DNA of 10,058 nt from Noviherbaspirillum sp. (lineage in GTDB: Bacteria; Pseudomonadota; Gammaproteobacteria; Burkholderiales; Burkholderiaceae). Below are positions 1-6,108 of this stretch, one piece after another; position 1 is the stretch's first letter; every line of letters starts with the position of its first letter. The translations under genes and the position numbers were made by a program. The DNA is taken from contig JAQGLQ010000347.1 in assembly GCA_028292785.1 (NCBI GenBank), positions 1-10,058 of the forward strand, in the 5' to 3' direction. The notes below the pieces were generated by a model. The model was not told the DNA's origin. It was given only the letters and a program-made list of their open reading frames with translations, and made no database searches.

Positions 1-1
1 G

Positions 2-301
2 CTGCGCGGCAAGATGGACAAGTGCACCTTCTGCGCCGGCGGTCCGGAAGAAAACGGCTCCAAGGCCGAGTTCGAGAAATACGGCCGCAACCGCCTGTCC
101 GAAGGCAAGCTGCCCGCCTGCGCCGAGATGTGCTCGACCAAGGCGCTGCTCGGCGGCGACGGCGACGTGGTGGCGGACATCTTCCGCACCCGCGTCCTGC
201 GTCGCGGCAAGGGCAGCGAAGTCTGGGGCTGGGGCACCGCCTACGGCAAGTCGCCGAACGGCAGTGCGACGGCACCCGCAACTCCGGAGAAAAAGTCATG
301 A
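2..301 (+). CDS. fdh3B: Formate dehydrogenase beta (Fe-S) subunit, C-terminal part
   Basis: Only the last 99 residues are in the window; the gene begins upstream. The protein carries electrons through [4Fe-4S] clusters from the catalytic alpha subunit to the cytochrome b gamma subunit. The fragment shows the cluster cysteines C8-x2-C11 and C40-x3-C44 (fragment numbering; motifs DKCTFC and LPACAEMC), followed by STKALLGGDGD and a GWGTAYG stretch typical of formate dehydrogenase beta subunits. The chain ends soon afterwards in a hydrophilic tail (ATPEKKS). It therefore lacks the C-terminal membrane helix of E. coli FdnH/FdoH and resembles the shorter 'FDH3' type subunits. The stop codon overlaps the ATG of the next gene in an ATGA arrangement, which implies translational coupling. 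The family call is firm; the FDH3 subtype is inferred from the shortened C-terminus and context. Confidence 0.93.
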   Translation: MRGKMDKCTFCAGGPEENGSKAEFEKYGRNRLSEGKLPACAEMCSTKALLGGDGDVVADIFRTRVLRRGKGSEVWGWGTAYGKSPNGSATAPATPEKKS

Positions 302-525
302 TGCGCGCTTTCCTTATTTCTGTTTCAGCGCTGCTGACGCTGTCGGCATGCGGCGAAGTCGACCAGGCCAAGACCGCGGATCGCCACCTGCCCGACGTCG
401 CGCCGTGGAAGGGCGCGAAGAACAGCTATGTCGTCCAGGGCTGGACGCCGGGTGACCAGCGCACATGGGAAACCCAGCTGCGGGCCAGACAGCAGGCCCA
501 GAACGAATACGGCAGAGTCAACTGA
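298..525 (+). CDS. Small lipoprotein inside the formate dehydrogenase operon
   Basis: Encodes 75 residues beginning MMRAF. A hydrophobic signal segment (about residues 3-17) ends in the lipobox LSAC, so Cys19 would be lipidated and the mature protein would be a roughly 57-residue hydrophilic, charged polypeptide. A GGAGA box lies 7 nt before the ATG at 298; the second ATG at 301 is also possible. The start overlaps the beta-subunit stop, and the gamma-subunit gene follows 22 nt after this stop, so the gene sits between two structural subunit genes of one complex. I recognise no domain. Its position suggests an accessory or assembly role on the periplasmic face next to the dehydrogenase, but that is inference. 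The coding call rests on the clear lipoprotein signal, the Shine-Dalgarno sequence and tight operon packing. Confidence 0.85.
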   Translation: MMRAFLISVSALLTLSACGEVDQAKTADRHLPDVAPWKGAKNSYVVQGWTPGDQRTWETQLRARQQAQNEYGRVN

Positions 526-547
526 CCGCAAGGCGAGAGGAAACATC

Positions 548-1696
548 ATGAACAAATGGTTTGCCGGTCTCGTACTGGGCATTTCCTTGCTCGCCGCGTC
601 TTCCGGGCCGGTCATGGCGCAAGCCAATGACGCCGCGAAGGCGCCGCCGGCGCAGCAGGCACCGGCGGCGGCGCCCAGCGTCCAGTCGGTCGATATCCTG
701 GACATGAAGCAGAACCAGGCCGAGCGCACCCGCGACCAGCCGGGCAATCTTTCGCCCACCTGGCGCCAGGTCAAGGACGGAACGAAGAATTATTCGAGCC
801 TTCCCGGCGCGGAGATGGGTGTGCTGATCCAGCCGAAGGCACAGTTCCCCGGGCAGGATCGCGCGACCACCGCCGGCGAGGCATGGCGCCAGTACCGCAA
901 CGGACCGCTGACCAAGTTCGGCGGCTGGCTGCTGGTCGCCGCGCTCGTTGGCATGGCGCTGGTGTACATCATCTTCGGCAAGATCCGCCTCAAGGGACAG
1001 AAGAGCGGGCGCCTGATCGAACGCTTCACGCCGATCGAGCGCATCACCCACTGGACCGCGGCGATCAGCTTCGTGTTGCTGGCGGTGTCGGGCCTGGTCA
1101 TGCTCTTCGGTAAGTACATACTGCTGCCGGTGTTCGGCCACACGCTATTCGGCTGGCTCACGTACGCACTGAAGAACATCCACAATTTCGTCGGTCCGCT
1201 GTTCACGGTGTCGATCATCATGCTGTTCGTGATCTTCGTGAAAGACAATTTCCCGCACGTATCCGACATCAAGTGGCTGACCCGGGCCGGGGGCGCGATC
1301 GGCAAGGGCCATGTGAGCGCCGGCCGCTTCAACGCCGGCGAGAAACTCTGGTTCTGGGGCGGTGTCGTAGTTCTCGGACTGATCGTCAGCGCATCGGGCT
1401 TCGTGCTCGACATGATCGTGCCCGGCATCGCGTATACGCGTGGCAACATGCAGATCGCGAACATCATCCATCTGATCGGCGCCGTACTGGTCGTTACCGT
1501 ATCGCTGGGCCATATCTACATGGGCACGGTCGGCATGGAAGGCGCCTACGACGCGATGCGCACCGGATATGTCGACGATACCTGGGCGAAGGAACATCAC
1601 GACTTGTGGTACGACGACATCCAGAACGGCAAGGTGCCGCGCGTGCGCACACGCGACGGCGCGGTGAAAGCCGGCGAGCCGTTCAAGGCTGTTTGA
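548..1696 (+). CDS. fdoI: Formate dehydrogenase gamma subunit (cytochrome b556)
   Basis: Encodes 382 residues. It is the membrane subunit that accepts electrons from the beta subunit and reduces quinone through two b-type hemes. A signal peptide (residues 1-24, ending PVMA) is followed by an Ala/Pro-rich exported segment to about residue 120. Five membrane helices follow at about 124-144, 166-188, 212-232, 268-290 and 302-325; the last four form the heme core. Likely heme ligands are H168 (RITHW), H212 (NIHNF), H308 and H322. The 14-residue gap between the last pair equals that of H155 and H169 in E. coli FdnI. E. coli FdnI has about 217 residues, so the N-terminal hundred and the extra helix are additions. 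The C-terminus has the usual GMEGAYDAM...VD segment. A GAGAGG box precedes ATG 548, which I prefer because it gives a proper signal peptide. The gene is in one operon with its neighbours. Confidence 0.93.
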   Translation: MNKWFAGLVLGISLLAASSGPVMAQANDAAKAPPAQQAPAAAPSVQSVDILDMKQNQAERTRDQPGNLSPTWRQVKDGTKNYSSLPGAEMGVLIQPKAQFPGQDRATTAGEAWRQYRNGPLTKFGGWLLVAALVGMALVYIIFGKIRLKGQKSGRLIERFTPIERITHWTAAISFVLLAVSGLVMLFGKYILLPVFGHTLFGWLTYALKNIHNFVGPLFTVSIIMLFVIFVKDNFPHVSDIKWLTRAGGAIGKGHVSAGRFNAGEKLWFWGGVVVLGLIVSASGFVLDMIVPGIAYTRGNMQIANIIHLIGAVLVVTVSLGHIYMGTVGMEGAYDAMRTGYVDDTWAKEHHDLWYDDIQNGKVPRVRTRDGAVKAGEPFKAV

Positions 1697-1714
1697 CAGA
1701 AAGCGAGACCGATA

Positions 1715-2068
1715 ATGCATATGAAAAAAATCACGTTCGCCTTGATGGCGCTGGCAATGTCCGGTGCCGCACTCGCGAAACTGCCGGCGCTGTCCCCGGA
1801 AGCCAAGGCCGCCGCCGACGCCGCCAAGGACAAGACGGCATGGAGCGACAAGGTCGCGGCCTACCAGCTTTGCGTGGCGCAGGACAAGGTCGCCGCGCGT
1901 TATTTCAAGGATAAGAAGCCGGGCGGAAAACCGTCGGCGGAGATCCCGGCTTGCGCCAACCCGGGACCCTATGTGCCGGCCCAGCAGGCGGCCGCGCAGG
2001 TAGGCGTCGCGGACGCCAAGCCGGTTCCCGCCGCCGGCAAGCCCGCCACCCCTGAAGCGAAGAAGTAA
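1715..2068 (+). CDS. Small exported two-cysteine protein after the gamma subunit
   Basis: Encodes 117 residues of no family I can name. Residues 1-21 form a classical signal peptide (MKKITFALMALAMSGAALA), so the product is periplasmic. The mature part begins with an Ala/Lys/Asp-rich helix (about 24-47), continues with YQLCVAQDKVAARYF containing Cys53, then IPACANPGPY containing Cys80, and ends in an Ala/Pro/Lys-rich tail. Two cysteines in a small exported protein suggest a disulfide or a metal/redox role, but nothing in the sequence decides this. It starts 18 nt after the gamma-subunit stop. ATG 1715, 7 nt after a GAG core, is preferred over ATG 1721. As the last gene before a hairpin it probably closes the structural part of the operon, and it may be an accessory factor. 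Confidence 0.85.
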   Translation: MHMKKITFALMALAMSGAALAKLPALSPEAKAAADAAKDKTAWSDKVAAYQLCVAQDKVAARYFKDKKPGGKPSAEIPACANPGPYVPAQQAAAQVGVADAKPVPAAGKPATPEAKK

Positions 2069-2097
2069 AGCGGCCCGCCGCATTCATCCCTCACCCA

Positions 2098-2119
2098 TCC
2101 TTCCCCCTGCGGGGAAGGA
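2098..2119. repeat. Hairpin-forming inverted repeat between the fdh genes and fdhD
   Basis: A perfect 9-bp inverted repeat, TCCTTCCCC and GGGGAAGGA, is separated by the loop CTGC. No T-run follows, so it is not a textbook intrinsic terminator. It could attenuate transcription, protect the 3' end of the upstream mRNA, or be a copy of a short intergenic palindromic element. The surrounding pyrimidine-rich sequence (CCCTCACCC...) resembles dispersed intergenic repeats known from several proteobacteria. I see no second copy in this window. Confidence 0.6.
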
Positions 2120-2140
2120 ATCAGCTGCCCCTCCGGAACC

Positions 2141-2986
2141 ATGCAACGCCGACCCCTTCTCTCCAGTGCGACCATCCATCTGACCAAAGAGGTCGAAGTG
2201 ATGGATGAAAAAGGCCGGCTCTCCACCATCTCGATCCCGGCGGAACGTCCGCTCACGGTGTATGTCGACAAGCGCGAACTGGTCACCCTGATGACCCTCG
2301 GCGCCGCGCCGGAAGCGCTGACGCTCGGCTATCTGCGCAACCAGCGCCTGGTCAAATCGATCGCGGACATCGCGTCGGTACAGGTCGACTGGTCGGTGGA
2401 AGCGGTCGCGGTCACCACGCATGGCGGCATCGCCGACATTGAGGAACGCACCGCGAAGCGGGTGGTCACCACGGGTTGCGGCCAAGGCTCCGTATTCGGC
2501 GGACTGATGGATGAAGTCGACAACATCACCCTGCCGCCCGACGCCCGCCTGAAGCAATCGACGGTCTACCGCATCGTCGACACCATCCGCACCCAGCAGT
2601 CGATCTACAAGCAGGCCGGTTCGGTACATGGCTGCGCGCTGTTTTCCGCCGACGGCGACATGCTGTATTTCGTGGAAGACGTCGGCCGCCACAATGCCGT
2701 CGATTCCATCGCCGGCAAAATGTGGCTGGATGGCGTGAGCGGGGAAGACAAGGTGTTCTATACCACCGGCCGGCTGACCTCGGAAATGGTGATCAAGGGC
2801 GCGCAGATGGGGATTCCGTTTCTGCTGTCGCGCTCGGGGACCACGCAGATGGGGCATATGGTGGCGGATCGGCTGGGCATGTCGCTGCTTGCGCGGTGCA
2901 CCGGGAAGCATTTTTTGCTGTTGACGGCGAAGGAGCGGCTGGTGTTCGACGCGGAGTTGCCCGAGGGCGGGTTGAAGGTGGCGTAG
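2141..2986 (+). CDS. fdhD: Formate dehydrogenase accessory sulfurtransferase FdhD
   Basis: Encodes 281 residues, normal for the family. In E. coli FdhD transfers sulfur from the desulfurase IscS to the Mo/W-bis-MGD cofactor, which formate dehydrogenase needs for activity. Family segments run along the chain: IPAERPLTVYVDKRELVTL (about 32-50), LGYLRNQRLV (62-71), TTGCGQGSVFGG (110-121), VEDVGRHNAVD, TTGRLTSEMVIKGAQMGIP and SRSGTT. The sulfur-carrying loop reads C113-G-Q-G instead of the CxxC of E. coli FdhD (C121/C124), so only the first cysteine is kept. ATG 2141 gives an N-terminus with the usual TKEVEV lead-in, but its Shine-Dalgarno sequence is weak. ATG 2201 is an alternative that would lose conserved-looking residues. 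The neighbouring dehydrogenase and tungstate transporter genes agree with the role. Confidence 0.95.
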   Translation: MQRRPLLSSATIHLTKEVEVMDEKGRLSTISIPAERPLTVYVDKRELVTLMTLGAAPEALTLGYLRNQRLVKSIADIASVQVDWSVEAVAVTTHGGIADIEERTAKRVVTTGCGQGSVFGGLMDEVDNITLPPDARLKQSTVYRIVDTIRTQQSIYKQAGSVHGCALFSADGDMLYFVEDVGRHNAVDSIAGKMWLDGVSGEDKVFYTTGRLTSEMVIKGAQMGIPFLLSRSGTTQMGHMVADRLGMSLLARCTGKHFLLLTAKERLVFDAELPEGGLKVA

Positions 2987-3001
2987 GAGGCGGTCGCTCC
3001 T
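2985..3001 (+). other. Weak hairpin just after fdhD
   Basis: AGGAG and CTCCT form a 5-bp stem around a 7-nt loop, starting within the fdhD stop codon. There is no T-tract. It may be a minor 3' mRNA structure; I would not call it a terminator, and fdhD and tupB may be co-transcribed across it. Confidence 0.25.
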
Positions 3002-3071
3002 GCAATGCACGGTTTCCCCCGAGTGACTCCCGGGCCGCCCCATCGGAGAGATTACGCAGCAATTATTCGAA

Positions 3072-3776
3072 ATGCACTTCACCGAAACCATCCCCCAAGC
3101 CTTCCTCCTCCTCGTCACAGGCGACCCCGCCTTATGGCAGATCATCTGGGTTTCCCTGAAAACCTCCCTCATTGCCCTCGTCATCGCGACCCCGGCAGCC
3201 GTCGCCGTCGGCTACCTGATCGCCGGCAACTCCTTCGCCGGGCGCCGCATCGTCATCTGGATCATTCAGGCGACCTTGTCGCTTCCGACTGTGCTGATCG
3301 GGCTGCTGCTTTACTTGATGCTGTCGCGCCAAGGCCCGCTCGGCGAACTGCAATGGCTCTTCTCGCAGCCGGCGATCATTGCCGGCCAAGTGCTGATCGC
3401 CCTGCCGGTGCTGATCGCGTTTACGCTGGCCGCGGTGCAGGCCGCCGACCCGCGGCTGGCGGAAACCGCCGTGTCGCTCGGCGCATCGCGCTGGCGCGTC
3501 ATGCTCACCGTGCTGCATGAAGCGCGCTTCGGCGTGATGACGGCGGTGATCCAGGGCTATGGCCGCGTGATTTCGGAAATCGGCTGCGCGATCATGGTAG
3601 GCGGTAATATCGCCGGCGAAACCCGCACCATCACCACTGCCATCGCGCTGGAAACCAGCAAGGGCGAATTCGCGCAGGGCATCGCGCTCGGCGTGGTGCT
3701 GATCGCCATCGCGCTCGGCATCAATGGGGCGCTGATGCTGTTACAGGGCGATGCGCGCCCGGCGCGGGCCACATGA
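3072..3776 (+). CDS. tupB: Tungstate-type ABC transporter permease
   Basis: Encodes 234 residues, the usual size of a TupB membrane subunit. It forms the inner-membrane channel for oxyanion (tungstate, possibly molybdate) import. Hydrophobic helices lie at about 22-50, 59-83, 100-123, 155-178 and 203-224. The cytoplasmic EAA coupling loop reads ETAVSLGASRWRV...LHEAR (131-152), followed by YGRVISEIGCAIMVGGNI, a stretch I associate with TupB/WtpB permeases. ATG 3072 has no good close Shine-Dalgarno sequence: GGAGAG at 3045-3050 is about 21 nt away and no in-frame start lies nearer to it. The stop overlaps the start of the ATPase gene (ATGA). Its place after fdhD and a formate dehydrogenase supports a metal-supply role. 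Substrate preference between W and Mo cannot be read from the sequence. Confidence 0.9.
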   Translation: MHFTETIPQAFLLLVTGDPALWQIIWVSLKTSLIALVIATPAAVAVGYLIAGNSFAGRRIVIWIIQATLSLPTVLIGLLLYLMLSRQGPLGELQWLFSQPAIIAGQVLIALPVLIAFTLAAVQAADPRLAETAVSLGASRWRVMLTVLHEARFGVMTAVIQGYGRVISEIGCAIMVGGNIAGETRTITTAIALETSKGEFAQGIALGVVLIAIALGINGALMLLQGDARPARAT

Positions 3777-4456
3777 TGACGCCACTGCTTGCCATCCGCG
3801 GATTGCGGAAAAACTTTCAGGACCGGCGGCTGCTCGATATCGATTCGCTGGTGGTCGACACCGGTGCGGCGTATGTGCTGACTGGCGCCAACGGTGCGGG
3901 AAAGAGCACCCTCCTGCGCATTCTGGCCGGTCTCGAACCGGCGCAGATCGAAGCCGGCAGCTTCTCCGGGCAGCCGATGCGGCTGAATCCCTATCCGCGC
4001 TTCATGCGCGAGGCCATCGTCTACGTGCACCAGCATCCCGTGATGTTCGCCACCAGCGTGGCCGGCAACATCGGCTATGGACTGGCCGCGCGGGGCATGC
4101 CGAAAAACGACATCGCCGCGCGCGTGGAAGAATCGATGGCATGGGCGGGCGTGACCCATCTGCGCGACAGCAATCCGAACGCCTTGTCGGGCGGCGAGAA
4201 GCAGCGCATCGCGCTGGCGCGCGCCCGCGTGCTGTCGCCACGGCTGCTGCTGCTCGACGAGCCGACTTCCAATCTTGACGGCGCGGCGCGGGAACAGGTG
4301 ATCGCCCTGATCCCGACGCTGACGCAGGCCGGCGGCAGCGTAATCATGGCCTGCCATGACCGCGACCTGATTTCCCTGCCCGGCGTGCAGCGGCTGAAGC
4401 TGCGCGACGGACGCCTGCAATCGCGGCCGCGCAGGGCGCAGATGCGCGCCGTATGA
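3773..4456 (+). CDS. tupC: Tungstate-type ABC transporter ATP-binding protein
   Basis: Encodes 227 residues, the cytoplasmic ATPase that drives the TupB permease. All motifs are intact: Walker A GANGAGKST (38-46), Q-loop VHQHP (85-89), signature LSGGE (138-142), Walker B LLLLDEP (158-164), D-loop SNLD (166-169) and switch H195. It is a compact ATPase without the C-terminal regulatory MOP-type domain of ModC, so TupC fits better than ModC. ATG 3773 overlaps the permease stop; ATG 3776 is an alternative. No periplasmic binding protein (TupA) gene follows: the next gene is an unrelated lipoprotein on the other strand, 33 nt beyond the stop. TupA must be elsewhere, upstream of the window, or absent. 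Confidence 0.92.
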   Translation: MMTPLLAIRGLRKNFQDRRLLDIDSLVVDTGAAYVLTGANGAGKSTLLRILAGLEPAQIEAGSFSGQPMRLNPYPRFMREAIVYVHQHPVMFATSVAGNIGYGLAARGMPKNDIAARVEESMAWAGVTHLRDSNPNALSGGEKQRIALARARVLSPRLLLLDEPTSNLDGAAREQVIALIPTLTQAGGSVIMACHDRDLISLPGVQRLKLRDGRLQSRPRRAQMRAV

Positions 4457-4489
4457 TGCCGATCCGACAGCGGGAACTGCTTCGCTTGA

Positions 4490-4861
4490 TTATTTCTGCT
4501 CGTTGACCGTGGCGGGCGTCGAATGATTGTTGACCTGCCCCGCCAGAGGCATATTCGTGCTCTCTTCCCTCTTGCTCAAATCTTTCGGCGTCGCCTGGGT
4601 CGGGCCATCGGCGTCGGTAGTCTTCGCCTGCGCGGCCGGTGCCTGCGGCGCGATCGCCGTGTCCGGCGCCGGCATGGCGCTTGCCGGCGCGGCGACCGAT
4701 TGGTTGGTGGTGGTCACCGCCGCGGCCGGTGCGGTGGGTGCGCTGGTGCCGACCGACGTGGTGGGTTTGGGCGCATCGGTCTGTTTCTGGCATCCGGCCA
4801 GCATGGCGACGAGCGCCATCGAAGCGAGCAGCGTACTTCTTCTTGCATATGTTGCAGTCAT
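4490..4861 (-). CDS. Low-complexity lipoprotein of unknown function
   Basis: Encodes 123 residues. A charged start (MTATYARR) and a hydrophobic segment end in the lipobox LAGC, so Cys24 is the predicted lipidated residue. The mature protein is rich in Ala, Thr and Pro (about 25-85), as expected for a flexible surface or periplasmic linker. The tail is more ordered-looking and polar (KDLSKREESTNMPLAGQVNN). A good Shine-Dalgarno sequence, AGAGGAA, lies about 6 nt before the ATG. The gene converges on tupC with a 33-nt gap. The opposite strand is also open through much of this stretch, but only this frame has both a lipoprotein signal and a ribosome binding site. I recognise no domain and propose no function. 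Confidence 0.8.
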   Translation of the reverse strand: MTATYARRSTLLASMALVAMLAGCQKQTDAPKPTTSVGTSAPTAPAAAVTTTNQSVAAPASAMPAPDTAIAPQAPAAQAKTTDADGPTQATPKDLSKREESTNMPLAGQVNNHSTPATVNEQK

Positions 4862-5051
4862 GGCTTCCTCTTTGCGCAGGATATTGAATACGGATTCGAC
4901 TGCCGCATGGGCAAGCGAGTTCTTGCCAAACCGGAAATACCCACCGTTTCCTTGATCAAATGCATGAACCGATAACGGCCGGCAACTGGAACGGCGCGCG
5001 AACTTTCAGCATGCATTTTAATCAACCGGTGATACTTTTCAGGAGATCGAC

Positions 5052-5669
5052 ATGGAACAGTCATCACAACAGGAAATGGCATTGGGCGGCATGCATGTCG
5101 CGATTCTGGTGACCGACGGCTTCGAGCAGGCCGAGTTCACCGAACCGAAAAAGGCGCTCGAAGAGGTGGGCGCGATCACCAAGGTCATTTCGGATAAACA
5201 CGGCAAGGTGCAGGGTTTCAATCACGATGCCAAGGCCGATCAGTTCGATGTCGACCTGACCTTCGATGAAGCCGACCCTCAGGATTACGATGCCGTCCTG
5301 CTGCCGGGAGGCGTGTTCAACGCGGATCAGATTCGCATCAATCTGGAAGCGCAGCGCATCGTCCGCGGCATCGCCGAGGCGCGCAAGCCGATCGCCGTGA
5401 TCTGCCATGGACCATGGCTGCTGATTTCGGCGGGACTGGTCAACAACAGGACGCTCACCAGCTGGCCGACGCTGCAGGACGATATCCGCAATGCGGGCGC
5501 GAAATGGGTGAACGAGGAAGTGGTGGTGGATGGCGACTGGATCAGCAGCCGCAAGCCGGCCGATATACCTGCCTTCAATCGAAAAATGATTGAAGTCATG
5601 ACGGAGAACAGAAATCAGCATGTGCACGGCACGGCAGACGAGAACGCGGTGGGAATCGCCTCGAGCTGA
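5052..5669 (+). CDS. PfpI/DJ-1 family (class I glutamine amidotransferase-like) protein
   Basis: Encodes 205 residues of the DJ-1/PfpI superfamily. Characterised relatives act as intracellular proteases, as chaperones or in deglycation, often in stress responses; the exact activity here is not determined. The nucleophile elbow AVICHGPW places Cys118 with His119 as the probable catalytic pair. Glu25 in DGFEQAEF is the usual partner acid region, and LLPGG lies at about 83-87. The chain is some 20-30 residues longer than a minimal PfpI domain, with extra polar residues at both ends (1-12 and about 188-205). AGGAG sits about 8 nt before ATG 5052 and decides the start; ATG 5091 would also keep the domain. 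It has a 190-bp upstream gap shared with the divergent lipoprotein gene, so it is probably transcribed alone. Confidence 0.93.
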   Translation: MEQSSQQEMALGGMHVAILVTDGFEQAEFTEPKKALEEVGAITKVISDKHGKVQGFNHDAKADQFDVDLTFDEADPQDYDAVLLPGGVFNADQIRINLEAQRIVRGIAEARKPIAVICHGPWLLISAGLVNNRTLTSWPTLQDDIRNAGAKWVNEEVVVDGDWISSRKPADIPAFNRKMIEVMTENRNQHVHGTADENAVGIASS

Positions 5670-5676
5670 CCCGCCC

Positions 5677-5705
5677 GTTGCGCGGCGGTATGGCCGCCGC
5701 GCAGC
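5677..5705. terminator. Candidate bidirectional terminator hairpin
   Basis: A perfect 10-bp GC-rich stem (TGCGCGGCGG at 5679-5688 with CCGCCGCGCA at 5694-5703) closes a 5-nt loop TATGG. It can be extended by a G-T wobble and a G-C pair. It lies between the convergent PfpI gene (stop 5669) and the 98-aa gene (stop 5724), where a shared terminator would be expected. Neither side has a T-run, so efficiency is uncertain. Confidence 0.6.
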
Positions 5706-5723
5706 ATCGACGGCAGGAATGCA

Positions 5724-6020
5724 TCACTTCTTTGCGTTCGCCTTCGTTTCGTTATCCATGCGCTTGTCGGACGGATTGGCCGGCGATGGTCCGGGAGGAT
5801 TGTTCACAACGGCATCGACGCCGCGCGTTTCCCTCAGGTCGGTATCGACCTGCCCTTCCATCAAATCCTTGTAAGCCTGTTTCATATCGTCGCGCGGCGG
5901 TCCCGGATCGGCGGCCTGACTATCATGCGACTCGTCACGTTCATGCGGCAGGCGCGGCGTGGATGCGTCGCGCGACGGCGGCGTGGTTTTCACCTCGAGT
6001 TGTTTGGAAGCTGTGCCCAT
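5724..6020 (-). CDS. Small hydrophilic protein of unknown function
   Basis: Encodes 98 residues starting MGTASKQLEV. It is highly polar, rich in Asp, Arg, Lys and Pro, without signal peptide, membrane helix or cysteine, and probably cytoplasmic and largely disordered. The most structured-looking part is DDMKQAYKDLMEGQVDTDLR (about 44-63), a likely amphipathic helix, followed by an Asn/Pro-rich tail and a Lys-rich end. AAGGA lies 5 nt before ATG 6020, which sets this start; the frame stays open further upstream but that part has no coding character. Short proteins of this kind are common in Burkholderiales, but I cannot name a family. It is divergent from the acetyltransferase remnant. Confidence 0.72.
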   Translation of the reverse strand: MGTASKQLEVKTTPPSRDASTPRLPHERDESHDSQAADPGPPRDDMKQAYKDLMEGQVDTDLRETRGVDAVVNNPPGPSPANPSDKRMDNETKANAKK

Positions 6021-6088
6021 CGCAATCCTTGAATGCTGGTTGAACTCCTTGTTCGAGGCCTGAGGGCCGCAAAGATTCCCGCTGCAAT

Positions 6089-6107
6089 AGCTTTTTGGCA
6101 AAAAACT
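6089..6107. repeat. AT-rich imperfect palindrome
   Basis: AGCTTTTTGGCAAAAAACT is an imperfect palindrome with a TTTTT/AAAAA core around GGC, in the gap upstream of the 98-aa gene. It stands out against the GC-rich background. It could be an operator or a piece of promoter DNA; no convincing -35/-10 pair is visible around it. Confidence 0.3.
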
Positions 6108-6108
6108 T

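Noticed and set aside
1145..2083. A 312-codon minus-strand frame opposite the gamma subunit and the 117-aa gene.
   Set aside because: Arg/His-rich antisense translation with no family motifs; both + strand genes have signal peptides and family or operon support.
2084..3184. A 366-codon open frame on the minus strand opposite fdhD.
   Set aside because: It mirrors the GC-rich third-position bias of fdhD and its product is Arg/His-rich with no domain pattern. fdhD on the + strand is unmistakable.
3773..4456. ModC (molybdate ABC ATPase) as the identity of the ATPase.
   Set aside because: The protein is too short for the C-terminal molybdate-binding domain of ModC, and the partner permease looks like TupB.
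4457..4489. Possible terminator in the 33-bp gap between tupC and the convergent lipoprotein gene.
   Set aside because: Only a 4-bp AGCG/CGCT pairing can be drawn and no T-run is present on either side.
4523..4975. Open frames on the + strand opposite the 123-aa lipoprotein, one looking hydrophobic (Ala/Val/Gly-rich).
   Set aside because: The hydrophobic look is the complement of Ala/Pro/Thr codons. The minus-strand frame has a lipobox and a strong Shine-Dalgarno sequence; these do not.
4862..5051. Search for promoters in the divergent gap before the PfpI gene and the lipoprotein, including TTGATC/GATAAC and TTGCCC/TATTCA pairs.
   Set aside because: Spacing (13 nt) or -10 matches (3 of 6) are too poor to call; only short palindromes such as TTGATCAA are visible.
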